Below the pieces are notes generated by a model. That model had not been told where the DNA came from. It saw only the letters and a program-made list of their open reading frames with translations, and ran no database searches. DNA of 28,860 nt from DATKZS01 sp035527835 [NCBI: bacterium] (GTDB taxonomy: Bacteria > RBG-13-61-14): the NCBI GenBank assembly GCA_035527835.1, contig DATKZS010000150.1:1-28860 (forward strand), read 5' to 3'. A program made the position numbers and the translations under genes. This document shows, piece after piece, positions 8,049 to 15,982 of this stretch (its first letter is position 1; each line of letters begins with the position of its first letter).

Positions 8049-9578
8049 ATGAGGCGGAAGATCATGGCGGCGCTTTTTGTGTTCAGCGCCGCCGGCCTGA
8101 TCTCCCCGCCAGCAGAGGCCCAAAACCGGTTCCGCGATTTCGAGTTCCGGCTGCGGGGAGACGTGGTTGAGGTGATCTCGGCCGACCTGACCGGCGACGG
8201 GTTGGATGAGGTCATCGCTATTACCATTGACAAATCCAGCCGGCCCGCTGCACGCGTTCTCAATATTTTCATCCAGAACAGCAAGGGCTTCGACCGGGCC
8301 AGGATAATATCTTGGCCTCTGCCGTCACAGGTTGTCGCCGTTGACGTTGGCGACGTGGACCCCAACCCCGGCGATGAGCTGGTCCTGCTCACGGAAGCGG
8401 GCGCGTCCTATGCGGCCGTGACCGAAGACGGCGTGGGAAACCTCAAGGAGCTGGTCAAGTATCAGTCAGCCATCGCCATCGCCGGCGGACTGAACGCGCC
8501 CTACCACAACTTCGCGCGCGACCTTAACGGCGACGGCAAGGACGACCTCCTGGTCTGCGGCTTTGCCGGCGCCCTCTTCGCCAAACAGGGAGAGGATTAC
8601 AACTTCACCACCGAGACCATCGCCCTCCGGCCCCAGGTCCTCACCATATCCTCCGACATCACGGGCATGATCATGCCGGTTGACGACGCCTATCTGGCCG
8701 TTAATTACAGCGTGCCCCAGTTCCACTCCGCGGACGCGAACGCGGACGGCCGGCCGGACCTGATCGCCAACTTCACGCGCGACATCCATATCTTCACCCA
8801 GGACCCAAACGGGTTTTTCAGCAAGGAGCCCGCGAAGACGTATCACATCCAGTTCTATGAGGCCGAGGAATCGCCCCTGGCCCAGCAGATGGCCGCCGGG
8901 CTCTCCTTCTCCAATATGCTGGCCTTCGCCGACCTGGACGGAGACGGCAGGGTGGACATCGTGGCCTCCCAGCTCAGCGGCTCCATTACTTCCATCAAAT
9001 CCAAGTCCTGCCTGTTCTGGGGGAAAAGCCAGGGCATTGAAAAGGGGAAGCCCGACCTGGTGTTCGACACCCAGGCCCCGGTGATGGGCGCGGTCCTGGT
9101 CCGGGACATGAACAAGGACGGCCGGCTGGACATCATCATGCCCACCCATCAGCCTTCGGTCTCCACCGTGGTCAGGTCCGTGGTGAGCGGGGTCATTGAC
9201 CTGGTCTGGGAGGTATATCTGCAGCGGCCGGACCATGGCTTTAACGTGACGCCGGACCAGCGCATCCCCACCGTTATCCCCTCCGACATCAGGAGCCAGG
9301 ATATCTTCCAGAACCTGCCCAACGTGATCTCCGACTTCAACGGCGACGGATACCCCGACCTCATGGAGGCCGATGAAAAGGACGCCCTGGTGGTCACCAT
9401 CAGGGACAAGGACGGCCAGAAGACCAAGATCATCGAGCGCATCAACGTCATGCCTTCCATGTTCAACCGGGCCGTGGACCTGAACGGCGACGGCCGCGCG
9501 GACCTCATCATCCTCTACGCCAACCCGCGCGAAAAGAGGCGCGATCTTCACCTGGTCATGAACCATGGGCCGTGGTGA
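8049..9578 (+). CDS. Exported FG-GAP/VCBS-repeat protein
   Basis: 509-residue exported protein built almost entirely of FG-GAP/VCBS-type beta-propeller blades. It begins with a signal peptide (residues about 1-24, ending AEA-Q). Calcium-binding DxDxDGxxD-type loops begin near residues 46, 158, 229, 295, 353, 429 and 477 (for example DLNGDGKDD and DLDGDGRVD), with a degenerate one near 103, which fits a seven- or eight-bladed propeller. Such proteins bind calcium and commonly mediate contact with polysaccharide or protein; no catalytic residues are visible. The start is supported by GGAAGGAG eight bases before ATG. The gap to the GH31 gene start is 25 bp, so both are probably on one transcript. 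The family call is firm; the ligand is unknown. Confidence 0.9.
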   Translation: MRRKIMAALFVFSAAGLISPPAEAQNRFRDFEFRLRGDVVEVISADLTGDGLDEVIAITIDKSSRPAARVLNIFIQNSKGFDRARIISWPLPSQVVAVDVGDVDPNPGDELVLLTEAGASYAAVTEDGVGNLKELVKYQSAIAIAGGLNAPYHNFARDLNGDGKDDLLVCGFAGALFAKQGEDYNFTTETIALRPQVLTISSDITGMIMPVDDAYLAVNYSVPQFHSADANADGRPDLIANFTRDIHIFTQDPNGFFSKEPAKTYHIQFYEAEESPLAQQMAAGLSFSNMLAFADLDGDGRVDIVASQLSGSITSIKSKSCLFWGKSQGIEKGKPDLVFDTQAPVMGAVLVRDMNKDGRLDIIMPTHQPSVSTVVRSVVSGVIDLVWEVYLQRPDHGFNVTPDQRIPTVIPSDIRSQDIFQNLPNVISDFNGDGYPDLMEADEKDALVVTIRDKDGQKTKIIERINVMPSMFNRAVDLNGDGRADLIILYANPREKRRDLHLVMNHGPW

Positions 9579-9603
9579 GTGGAAAAGAAAAGTGGAGAGC
9601 AAG

Positions 9604-11925
9604 ATGAAAAGATTTTTTCTCGTGGTCCTGATTGCGATGGTGATGGGCGTTTCTTCCGCGGACGAAATGGGCCTATCGGATCCGCATTCATTGACGATCA
9701 AGAACCAGCGGATCAGGATCGAGCTCACGGACCGGCCGTTCAGGCTCCTGATCTTAAACGGCGCGGGCGAGACCTTATTGGACCTTGTTGACGGCCCGTC
9801 CTTTACCATTGTCCGGGGGCAGAAGGACCCGTATTTTAAAGGCCGGGCCGAGCCGTGGACCAGGGCGGAGACGGTCACGTCCACCCAACATGGCAGCGAC
9901 TATATCGAGTGGAGCATGGCCGCCGGTCCCGAAACCACGCCGCTGGTGAAGATGCGGGCATCCCTGGTCTCGGAAAATTCCGCGCGCGTAACCTGCGAGG
10001 TCCTGGGCCGGCCCGAGGTGAACCGGCTGGCCCTGAAGTTCGCCTCCCGCGAGGATGACCGCTACTATGGCATGGGCGAGCGCTACGAATCGGCGGAGCA
10101 TCATGGCCGGCGCATCCTGGTCTGGGTCGAGGAGGCCCACCTCGGGCTGGGCCGGCTCGCGCCTTATGCGGCGAATAAGCCGTATAACCCGTTCCCGCAC
10201 GGGCCGACCACCTACTTCCCGGTGCCCTTCTTTCTCAACCCGCGCGGCTACGGCTTCCTGCTCGACGACACGCACCCCTCCGAGTTCGACTTCGGCCATA
10301 GCGATCCCGGGACGTTGGAGGTCGTCAACTGGAACAGCCGGCTCGACTTCATGGTGTTTTACGGGCCCGGGCCGCTGGAGGTGATCGAGGCCGCGACGGC
10401 TTACACCGGCCGGATCACGCCGGCGCCGCCGTGGGCGTTCGGGGTGTGGAACGCGGCGGCCCAGGGCGAGGAGCGGGTGAAAGAAGTCGCGGAGATCACG
10501 CGGCGCGAGCGCATCCCGACGAGCGCGATTTGGTCGGAGGACTGGGCCTGGGGCGGCGATGGATTCTTGTCCGGCCTCCTGGCCGAGAGATGGGACTGGG
10601 ACCTGAACCGCGAGCGGTATCCGGACTACGAGCGGGTGGCGGCCGATCTGCACCGCGACGGCTTCCGGTTCCTCTGTTACTTCATGCCCTACGTGGGCGC
10701 CAAGAGCGAGGCCTTCCACGAAGGAGCGGAGCGCGGATACCTGGTCAAGGACCGGGAAGGCAAGGCCTATGCGTTGCGCTGGATCGTGCCCAAGGTGGGC
10801 GAGCCGGACCTGACCAATCCGGCCGCGCGCTCGTGGTGGATGGACAGGTTTTTCAAGCCGGCCGCGGACTACGGCGTGGACGGATGGATGCACGACTTCT
10901 CCGAGTACACGCCGCCCGACGCGGTGTTCGCGGACGGCGCCGACGGCTGGGCCATGCACAACGCCTACCCCGTGCTCTGGGCCTCTCTGGGCCGCGAGTT
11001 CTGGGAGCGGGAGCGGCCCGACGGCGACTGGGTCTTTTTCATGCGCGCGGGCTACACCGGCTCGTGGAAGTACGCGCCTCTGATGTGGACCGGGGACCAG
11101 AACATGGACTGGGAGCGCTACGACGGCATCCCGTCGGTGATCCCGGCCGTGAACTCGGTAGGCATCTCCGGCTCGCCCATCACGTCCACCGACATCTCCG
11201 GCTACCACTGCATCCCGGGCCTCGACCAGCCCGCGGACAAGGAGCTGTTCTTCCGCTGGACCGAGCTCGGCGCGCTCCTGCCGGTCATGCGCATCCACGA
11301 GTCTTCCGGCTGCGCCGGCAACTGGCTGTTCGACTCCGACCGCGAGACGCTCCTGCTCTGGAAAAAATACGCGGAGCTGCACGTAGCGCTTTTTCCCTAC
11401 ATCTTCACCCTGGTGCATGACGCGGCGGCGCACGGCTGGCCCGTGGTCCGCCACCTGGTGCTCCATTACCCCGACGACCCCGGCTCGCGGGCCGAGGAGT
11501 ACGAGTTCATGCTGGGCGACCGTGTCCTGGCCGCGCCCGTGATCGTGGAAAAGGCGCGGGAGCGCGAGGTCTACTTCCCGCCCGGAGAGTGGGTGAGCTA
11601 CTGGCACGGGACGCGCTACCAGGGCCCGGGACGCGCCGTGGTCCCGGCGCCGCTCGATCAAGTCCCGCTGTTCGTGAAGGCGGGGACGCTGCTGCCGATG
11701 TATGACGGCCCGATTGATACTCTGGTCAAGGAGAGCCGGGAGGACGTAAACGGCTGGGACGACGCCAACCGCTCGCTCAAGGCCGTGTTCTTCGGCGAGG
11801 GCGCGGACGAGTTTACGCTGTGGGACGGAACGCGGCTGCGTTGCGAAAAGACGTCCTCCCACGTCGGCGCGTGCACGATCGCGGACTCGCCCCTGCCCCG
11901 GTCCTTGATTTTCGAGTTCCGCTGA
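9604..11925 (+). CDS. Exported glycoside hydrolase family 31 alpha-glycosidase
   Basis: Retaining alpha-glycosidase of 773 residues with a signal peptide (MKRFFLVVLIAMVMGVSSA), so likely periplasmic or secreted. An N-terminal beta-sandwich (about 25-260) precedes the TIM barrel (about 265-620) and C-terminal beta domains. The nucleophile is D431 in GWMHDFSEYTP and the acid/base is D498 in TGDQNMDW; both contexts resemble YihQ-type sulfoquinovosidases more than classical GH31 alpha-glucosidases. However, the DWAWGGDG segment lacks the arginine that YihQ (DWSGIR) uses to hold the sulfonate, so sulfoquinovose is not supported as substrate. The ATG at 9604 is chosen because GGAGAG precedes it and a signal peptide follows; an in-frame ATG at 9565 overlaps the previous gene and would hide the signal. 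Substrate is unresolved. Confidence 0.92.
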   Translation: MKRFFLVVLIAMVMGVSSADEMGLSDPHSLTIKNQRIRIELTDRPFRLLILNGAGETLLDLVDGPSFTIVRGQKDPYFKGRAEPWTRAETVTSTQHGSDYIEWSMAAGPETTPLVKMRASLVSENSARVTCEVLGRPEVNRLALKFASREDDRYYGMGERYESAEHHGRRILVWVEEAHLGLGRLAPYAANKPYNPFPHGPTTYFPVPFFLNPRGYGFLLDDTHPSEFDFGHSDPGTLEVVNWNSRLDFMVFYGPGPLEVIEAATAYTGRITPAPPWAFGVWNAAAQGEERVKEVAEITRRERIPTSAIWSEDWAWGGDGFLSGLLAERWDWDLNRERYPDYERVAADLHRDGFRFLCYFMPYVGAKSEAFHEGAERGYLVKDREGKAYALRWIVPKVGEPDLTNPAARSWWMDRFFKPAADYGVDGWMHDFSEYTPPDAVFADGADGWAMHNAYPVLWASLGREFWERERPDGDWVFFMRAGYTGSWKYAPLMWTGDQNMDWERYDGIPSVIPAVNSVGISGSPITSTDISGYHCIPGLDQPADKELFFRWTELGALLPVMRIHESSGCAGNWLFDSDRETLLLWKKYAELHVALFPYIFTLVHDAAAHGWPVVRHLVLHYPDDPGSRAEEYEFMLGDRVLAAPVIVEKAREREVYFPPGEWVSYWHGTRYQGPGRAVVPAPLDQVPLFVKAGTLLPMYDGPIDTLVKESREDVNGWDDANRSLKAVFFGEGADEFTLWDGTRLRCEKTSSHVGACTIADSPLPRSLIFEFR

Positions 11926-11967
11926 GCCGCCGTGGCGGGAGCGCGCGTCATCTCGATGCTTCCGCGC

Positions 11968-11996
11968 TTGGCATAAAGTTTTTTCCCTGCTATTAA
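11968..11996 (+). promoter_or_regulatory. Probable sigma-70-type promoter
   Basis: A TTGGCA -35 box (five of six consensus bases) at 11968-11973 is separated by exactly 17 bp from TATTAA at 11991-11996 (four of six). The 111-bp gap it lies in is more AT-rich than its surroundings and precedes the IPT/UnbV lipoprotein gene by about 40 bp. This suggests that gene can be transcribed separately from the GH31 gene. Confidence 0.5.
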
Positions 11997-12036
11997 TAAT
12001 GAATTGACGGGTGATCCGGTATCAAGGAGGGAGAAC

Positions 12037-14142
12037 ATGTCACGCGGATGGGCGCTGATGATGGCGGCGGCGGCGGCTTGCGTCCTGGGCTGCAACGGGG
12101 GCGAGCTGAAGATAGTCTCGGCGGAGCCGCATGAGTTCACGGGCGGCGACCTGGCGCTGATTGACATCAAGGGCCGGGGTTTCCAGCCGGGGGCGGCCGT
12201 ATGGTTCGGCGAGCAGATGAGCCCGCAAACCATCGTCGCGTCCGGCGAGCGGATCGTCGCGCTCACTCCGAAGACGATCAGCTCGGGGAAGATGGACGTC
12301 AAGGTCAGCAACCCCGACGGCAAGAGCGCGACGCTTGTCCAGGCGGCGGCGTTCAAGAGCCGCCTCGCGGTGGCCTCGGTCGAGCCGCCCTTTCTTCAGG
12401 TGGACTCGGCCGGGGTGGAGGCCAAGCTGCGGGGCACCGGGTTCATGCCGGGCGCGCGGGTGCTGTTCGGGCAGGCCGAGTCGCCGGCGGTGACGGTCAA
12501 GGACGACGGCTACTTGCTGGCCAAGGTGCCGGAGCTGGGGCCGGGTCCCGTTGACGTGGTGGTGATCAACCCGGACCAGGCCCAGGCCGGTTTGTATGGC
12601 GGGTTCCAGGTGTTGGCGCCCGGGCTGGCGATGCCGCTCCGGCCGTTCAAGGAATCGGCCGCGGATTACGGGATCCAGGGGGATGAGCAATTCATGGACA
12701 CGGGGGTCGCGTTCGCGGACGTGAACCAGGACGGTTTTATGGACCTGCTGGTCAGCGCGGGCCGCCGGGTGGCCTTTTATCTGGGGACCAGGGAGGGCAA
12801 GCTCCGGGAGTACACCGAGGCCTCGGGCCTGGGCGAGGTCAGGAACATCGTTTACGGCGTCTTTTTCGGCGACCTGGACAATGACGGGCTTCCCGACGCG
12901 GTGATCACGGGCCAGCCGGTCAGGATTTTCCGCAACCTGGGTCAGGCCAGGTTCGAGGACGTGAGCCAGCGGATCGGGCTCACCGATTACCTCAAAGCCT
13001 TCTGCGTGGCCCTGGCCGACTATGACCGGGATGGCCTGCTCGATCTCTACATCGGGACCATGGCGGACGACGACCGCTTGTATCATAACGTGAGCGGAGT
13101 GCTCACGCCGGCGTTCCCCGACCTGTTCCGGAAACGGGACCTGGCCGTGAAGTACGGCAACGACCAGCCCACCACCTTTTCCGCGGCCTTCGCGGACTAT
13201 GACCAGGACGGGTATCCGGACCTGTTCGTGGGCATCCGCGGCCTGCCCGCGGCCCTCTATCACAATGACCGGGGCAAGGGCTTCCGCGACGTCACCATTG
13301 CCGTGGGCGCGGGCAAGCCCGCGCCGCCGCCGGAAAAAAAGCCCCTGTTCAAGCCGAACTGGGGCGTGACCTGGGCTGATTTCGACAACGACGGGTGGCT
13401 CGACCTGTTCCTGAGCTCCGGGCCGCTGGGCGACGACCTGTTCAAGAACCGCGAGGGCAAAAGTTTTACCAACGTGGCCGGGCAGATGCGGGTGCGGTTC
13501 TCGCAGGACAACCTGATGGGGGCCTGGGGCGATTTTGATAATGACGGGCTCCTGGACCTGGCGGTGCCCGACAACATGAGCGGCGTCCGCGTCTACCGCG
13601 GCCAGGGCGACGGCTCGTTCCAGGACGTGACCGCGGCCCTGGGCATTGAAAATGGCCCGCGCGCCGCGCCCTTTGGCACGGCGTGGGTGGACTTGAACCG
13701 CGACGGGGCGCTGGACCTCTATACGGTTGAATACGCGACATTGAACCGCCTGTTCATGAACGCTCCGTATCCGGGCCGGCACTGGCTGGAGGTCGAGCTT
13801 TCAGGCACGAAGAGCAACGGCATGGCCATCGGCGCGGTGGTCACGGTCCAGGCCGGATCCACCATCCTCACCCGCCAGGTGGCCGGGGGCGAAGGATACG
13901 TCTCCGCGCCGCCCCCCATCCTCCACTTCGGGCTCGGAGCCAGCGGCAAGATTGACAAGCTGACCGTGGCCTGGCCCGCCGGAGAACCCCAGGTCATGGA
14001 GCAGGTCCCGGCCGACCAGGTCCTCGCCATCGTCGAGCCCGGCCAGAGAAAAACCGTAACCATCCCGGCGCCCCCGCCCGCCGCGCCCGCGCCCGGCTCA
14101 ACCGTGGCCCCGGGAAGCACCGCGGGCGCGGCGCCGAGGTGA
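12037..14142 (+). CDS. Lipoprotein with IPT/TIG, FG-GAP and ASPIC/UnbV domains
   Basis: 701-residue surface or periplasmic lipoprotein. The lipobox VLGC puts the lipidated cysteine at residue 20. Two IPT/TIG-like beta domains follow (about 27-105 and 112-195). Then comes a propeller with calcium-binding loops starting near residues 228, 279, 328, 387, 448, 499 and 552 (for example DLDNDGLPD and DFDNDGWLD). An ASPIC/UnbV domain follows (about 580-675, with SNGMAIGAVV, HFGLGASGK and WPAGEPQ), and last a Pro/Ala-rich tail. This architecture resembles CRTAC1-like proteins found in many environmental bacteria; they are thought to bind carbohydrate or matrix, but no reaction is known. The ATG at 12037 is chosen for the strong AAGGAGGG seven bases upstream. 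Together with the FG-GAP protein at 8049 it makes two propeller proteins flanking the GH31 enzyme. Confidence 0.92.
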   Translation: MSRGWALMMAAAAACVLGCNGGELKIVSAEPHEFTGGDLALIDIKGRGFQPGAAVWFGEQMSPQTIVASGERIVALTPKTISSGKMDVKVSNPDGKSATLVQAAAFKSRLAVASVEPPFLQVDSAGVEAKLRGTGFMPGARVLFGQAESPAVTVKDDGYLLAKVPELGPGPVDVVVINPDQAQAGLYGGFQVLAPGLAMPLRPFKESAADYGIQGDEQFMDTGVAFADVNQDGFMDLLVSAGRRVAFYLGTREGKLREYTEASGLGEVRNIVYGVFFGDLDNDGLPDAVITGQPVRIFRNLGQARFEDVSQRIGLTDYLKAFCVALADYDRDGLLDLYIGTMADDDRLYHNVSGVLTPAFPDLFRKRDLAVKYGNDQPTTFSAAFADYDQDGYPDLFVGIRGLPAALYHNDRGKGFRDVTIAVGAGKPAPPPEKKPLFKPNWGVTWADFDNDGWLDLFLSSGPLGDDLFKNREGKSFTNVAGQMRVRFSQDNLMGAWGDFDNDGLLDLAVPDNMSGVRVYRGQGDGSFQDVTAALGIENGPRAAPFGTAWVDLNRDGALDLYTVEYATLNRLFMNAPYPGRHWLEVELSGTKSNGMAIGAVVTVQAGSTILTRQVAGGEGYVSAPPPILHFGLGASGKIDKLTVAWPAGEPQVMEQVPADQVLAIVEPGQRKTVTIPAPPPAAPAPGSTVAPGSTAGAAPR

Positions 14143-14167
14143 ACCCGACCCCGGGAAAGGGACTTGA

Positions 14168-14449
14168 ATGCCCCGCTGTTTTTTCTGCAGCCAGGACGTG
14201 GCCGTCACCGGCCGGGTGATGAGGAAGGACGTATGCCCGTCATGCCGCCGCGACCTGCACTGCTGCAAACAGTGCCGCTTCCATGACCCCGCCTATCACA
14301 ACCAGTGCCGCGAGCCCAAGGCCGAGATGGCGCGCGAGAGGGACAAGGCCAACCTCTGCGACTACTTCGAGTTCGCGGGCCAAAGGAGCGGACCCGGAGC
14401 CGGCGGGGACACGGCCCGCAAAAAGCTCGAGGACCTGTTCGGAAAATAA
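14168..14449 (+). CDS. Small Cys-rich (zinc-ribbon-like) conserved protein
   Basis: 93-residue cytoplasmic protein with paired cysteines C4/C7, C23/C26 and C33/C36 plus C32, C47 and C64, a pattern expected for one or two zinc-binding knuckles. The segment CCKQCRFHDPAYHNQC is followed by EPKAE and ANLCDYFEF. I recognise this as the pattern of a small protein seen in many deltaproteobacterial-type genomes, without a known function. It starts 25 bp after the lipoprotein gene, so it may share that transcript, and a possible terminator hairpin follows it at 14518-14549. The C-terminal 30 residues are polar and probably flexible. Nucleic-acid binding is possible for a zinc ribbon but not shown. Confidence 0.85.
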   Translation: MPRCFFCSQDVAVTGRVMRKDVCPSCRRDLHCCKQCRFHDPAYHNQCREPKAEMARERDKANLCDYFEFAGQRSGPGAGGDTARKKLEDLFGK

Positions 14450-14517
14450 GGTGGGAGGCCGGCTCCGGCGGGCGGCCACGCTCGATGCCTCAAGATTCGC
14501 CGGCCGGCAAAGGAAAA

Positions 14518-14549
14518 GGGGCGCGGCGGCTTGCGTCCCCCGGTTTTTT
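14518..14549 (+). terminator. Possible intrinsic terminator after the Cys-rich gene
   Basis: GGGGCGC at 14518-14524 pairs with GCGTCCCC at 14533-14540 with one bulged base. After three bases it is followed by a run of six T (14544-14549). It lies in the 251-bp gap between the Cys-rich protein gene and the next lipoprotein gene, where the transcript would be expected to end. The short spacer before the T run weakens the call. Confidence 0.4.
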
Positions 14550-14624
14550 GTGCTCCACTCCGCGGCGGCCCTTTTTGCCGCTCCGGAAAAGGCGGGGGCG
14601 GCTGCTCCCATCGGATAATAATGC

Positions 14625-14654
14625 TTGACAAGTTTTCCGGGCTCATGGTAGTTT
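14625..14654 (+). promoter_or_regulatory. Weak candidate promoter for the lipoprotein gene
   Basis: A perfect TTGACA occurs at 14625-14630 in a local AT-rich stretch about 70 bp before the lipoprotein start. The best -10 at suitable spacing is TAGTTT (18-bp spacer), matching only three consensus positions. It is reported because no other promoter is evident after the upstream terminator-like hairpin. Confidence 0.3.
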
Positions 14655-14700
14655 TAGCGGTATCTGATTTTTACGATCATGGATGAAAAAGGAGGGGACG

Positions 14701-15756
14701 ATGGGTAGCAAGTGGAAACTGACGCCCTGGCTGACGGCGGCCCTGATGTTGGCGGCGGCCGTGGGCTGCGTTTCGGAAGATGAAGTCGAAAAGAAGAAAG
14801 TGGTCCTGACCTGGGAGATGGTGGCGCGGGCCATTGACCAGCAGTTGGGCGAGATCTCCGACGGTGACCCTCAGAACTGCAACGGCCAGGGCGCCGCGCT
14901 CGGTCCGGGCGCGCACTGCAAGGACCGGCTGCAGGGGCGGGTCACCCAGTCCACGGTGGTCCAGTACGTGGAGCTTATGCTCGACACGGTGCTGTTTAAC
15001 GGCGACACGGCCTTTTATAAACGGGGCTTTATGCCGCAGACCATGGACCCGTGCCTGGAGGACGGGGACACCAACGGGTGGGCCGATTATTCCGAGACCT
15101 GCATCACCGGGAGCGTCTCCTGCGCCGTCGCCCTTGACGGGCATCTTCAGTTAGTCTATAATGATTGCGTATGGCAGGAGCCCGGGCCCGACCAATGGCG
15201 GCTCGACGGCCAGATGGACATCTACCAGTCGCTGACCTCCCGCGCCGAGCTGCTGCTCATCATGCGCAGCAAAGGGTTCACCGGCGAAAACCTCACCGGG
15301 GTCAACGTCCCCATCAACGCCACCTATGATTACAGCGGCACCGCGGTCCGTTACCTCCGCCTCAACGCCTTCCTCGGCGGACCCGCCACGGGCACCACCG
15401 GGCTGGGCAGCATTGACGGCATGGAGCTGGTGGACATAAATGTAACCGTGGACATGGACGGCGACGCCGGCCCCAGTGTCGCAAACACCTATGACTTGAA
15501 TATCGCCCAGGATTATGAAGACGGGCTGGTCTTCTATACCTTCCCCGGCCCCGGCGTGTGGCTCAAAGACCCCGACGCAACGACCCTGGTGTTTTACGAG
15601 AAAGACCTGCCCTGGGACAACGTCGGCACCGGGTGCTGGGTGGATATTTTGGACGTTGACGATGTTGCCCGAACCTTCATCTTCACGAGCCAGGACGCTT
15701 ATTTGAGCAACGGCTGCATTCCCGACCTCAACCCGCCGGGACCCGTATCATACTGA
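14701..15756 (+). CDS. Lipoprotein of unknown function
   Basis: 351-residue predicted lipoprotein. The signal peptide ends in a lipobox AAVGC with lipidated C23, then an acidic/Lys-rich linker (SEDEVEKKK). The mature domain is rich in Asp, Gly and Thr, with six or more further cysteines that could form disulfides (for example CNGQ, CKDRL, CLEDGD, CITGSVSC, CVWQ, GCWVD). No family is recognised and no catalytic motif is visible. The start at 14701 is preferred over an ATG at 14683 because AAAGGAGGGG lies directly before it and that upstream ATG would sit ahead of the ribosome-binding site. It is the last + strand gene before the strand switch, and it is followed by a strong hairpin and a heptamer repeat array. 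Confidence 0.87.
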   Translation: MGSKWKLTPWLTAALMLAAAVGCVSEDEVEKKKVVLTWEMVARAIDQQLGEISDGDPQNCNGQGAALGPGAHCKDRLQGRVTQSTVVQYVELMLDTVLFNGDTAFYKRGFMPQTMDPCLEDGDTNGWADYSETCITGSVSCAVALDGHLQLVYNDCVWQEPGPDQWRLDGQMDIYQSLTSRAELLLIMRSKGFTGENLTGVNVPINATYDYSGTAVRYLRLNAFLGGPATGTTGLGSIDGMELVDINVTVDMDGDAGPSVANTYDLNIAQDYEDGLVFYTFPGPGVWLKDPDATTLVFYEKDLPWDNVGTGCWVDILDVDDVARTFIFTSQDAYLSNGCIPDLNPPGPVSY

Positions 15757-15784
15757 TATTCCCCGTTGCGATGGGATGAGCCGA

Positions 15785-15812
15785 GGGGAGAAGCGGACAG
15801 CCGCTTCTCCCC
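15785..15812. terminator. Strong 12-bp hairpin at the convergent gene ends
   Basis: GGGGAGAAGCGG at 15785-15796 and its exact complement at 15801-15812 form a perfect 12-bp stem with a four-base loop (ACAG). It lies 28 bp after the stop of the lipoprotein gene and before the convergent comEC end. There is no T run on either side, so if it terminates transcription it does so as a bidirectional or factor-assisted structure. Confidence 0.55.
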
Positions 15813-15824
15813 CCGCGTTCTATA

Positions 15825-15958
15825 GGCTTGGGGCTTGAGGCGTGGGGACTGGGGCGTGAGGCTTGGGGCGTGAGGCTTGAGGCTTGAGGCTTGGGGCATG
15901 AGGCTTGAGGGCCGCTATACGTCGTTTTCCTCATGCCTCAAGCCCCAGGCCCCAAGCC
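15825..15958. repeat. Heptamer tandem array (GGCNTGR) with inverted copy
   Basis: Twelve uninterrupted 7-bp units run from 15825 to 15908, all variants of GGCTTGA or GGCTTGG (including GGCGTGG, GGACTGG, GGCGTGA and GGCATGA). After a 20-bp spacer the same units reappear on the opposite strand at 15929-15958 (about four units), so the whole can fold into a long imperfect hairpin. It lies between two convergent genes. It has no spacers like a CRISPR array and no terminal target duplication that I can see. Confidence 0.85.
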
Positions 15959-15959
15959 T

Positions 15960-15982
15960 TTAAAGCCGCTCCCGAAGCGGCT
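15960..15982 (-). terminator. Hairpin overlapping the comEC stop codon
   Basis: On the - strand AGCCGCT and AGCGGCT (15982-15964) form a 7-bp perfect stem with a five-base loop, ending just before the TAA stop. The bases after the stem are TTTAAAGG. The T run is short, so termination is only possible, and the adjoining heptamer palindrome may contribute. Confidence 0.35.

Noticed and set aside
9604-11925. Naming the GH31 enzyme a sulfoquinovosidase
   Set aside because: Catalytic contexts resemble YihQ, but the arginine that binds the sulfonate is not at its position.
11968-11990. Sigma-54 promoter before the UnbV lipoprotein gene
   Set aside because: TTGGCAT fits the -24 element, but the required GC of the -12 element is replaced by a T run; the sigma-70 reading fits better.
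15825-15908. CRISPR array
   Set aside because: Units are contiguous 7-mers with no unique spacers, and no cas gene is present.
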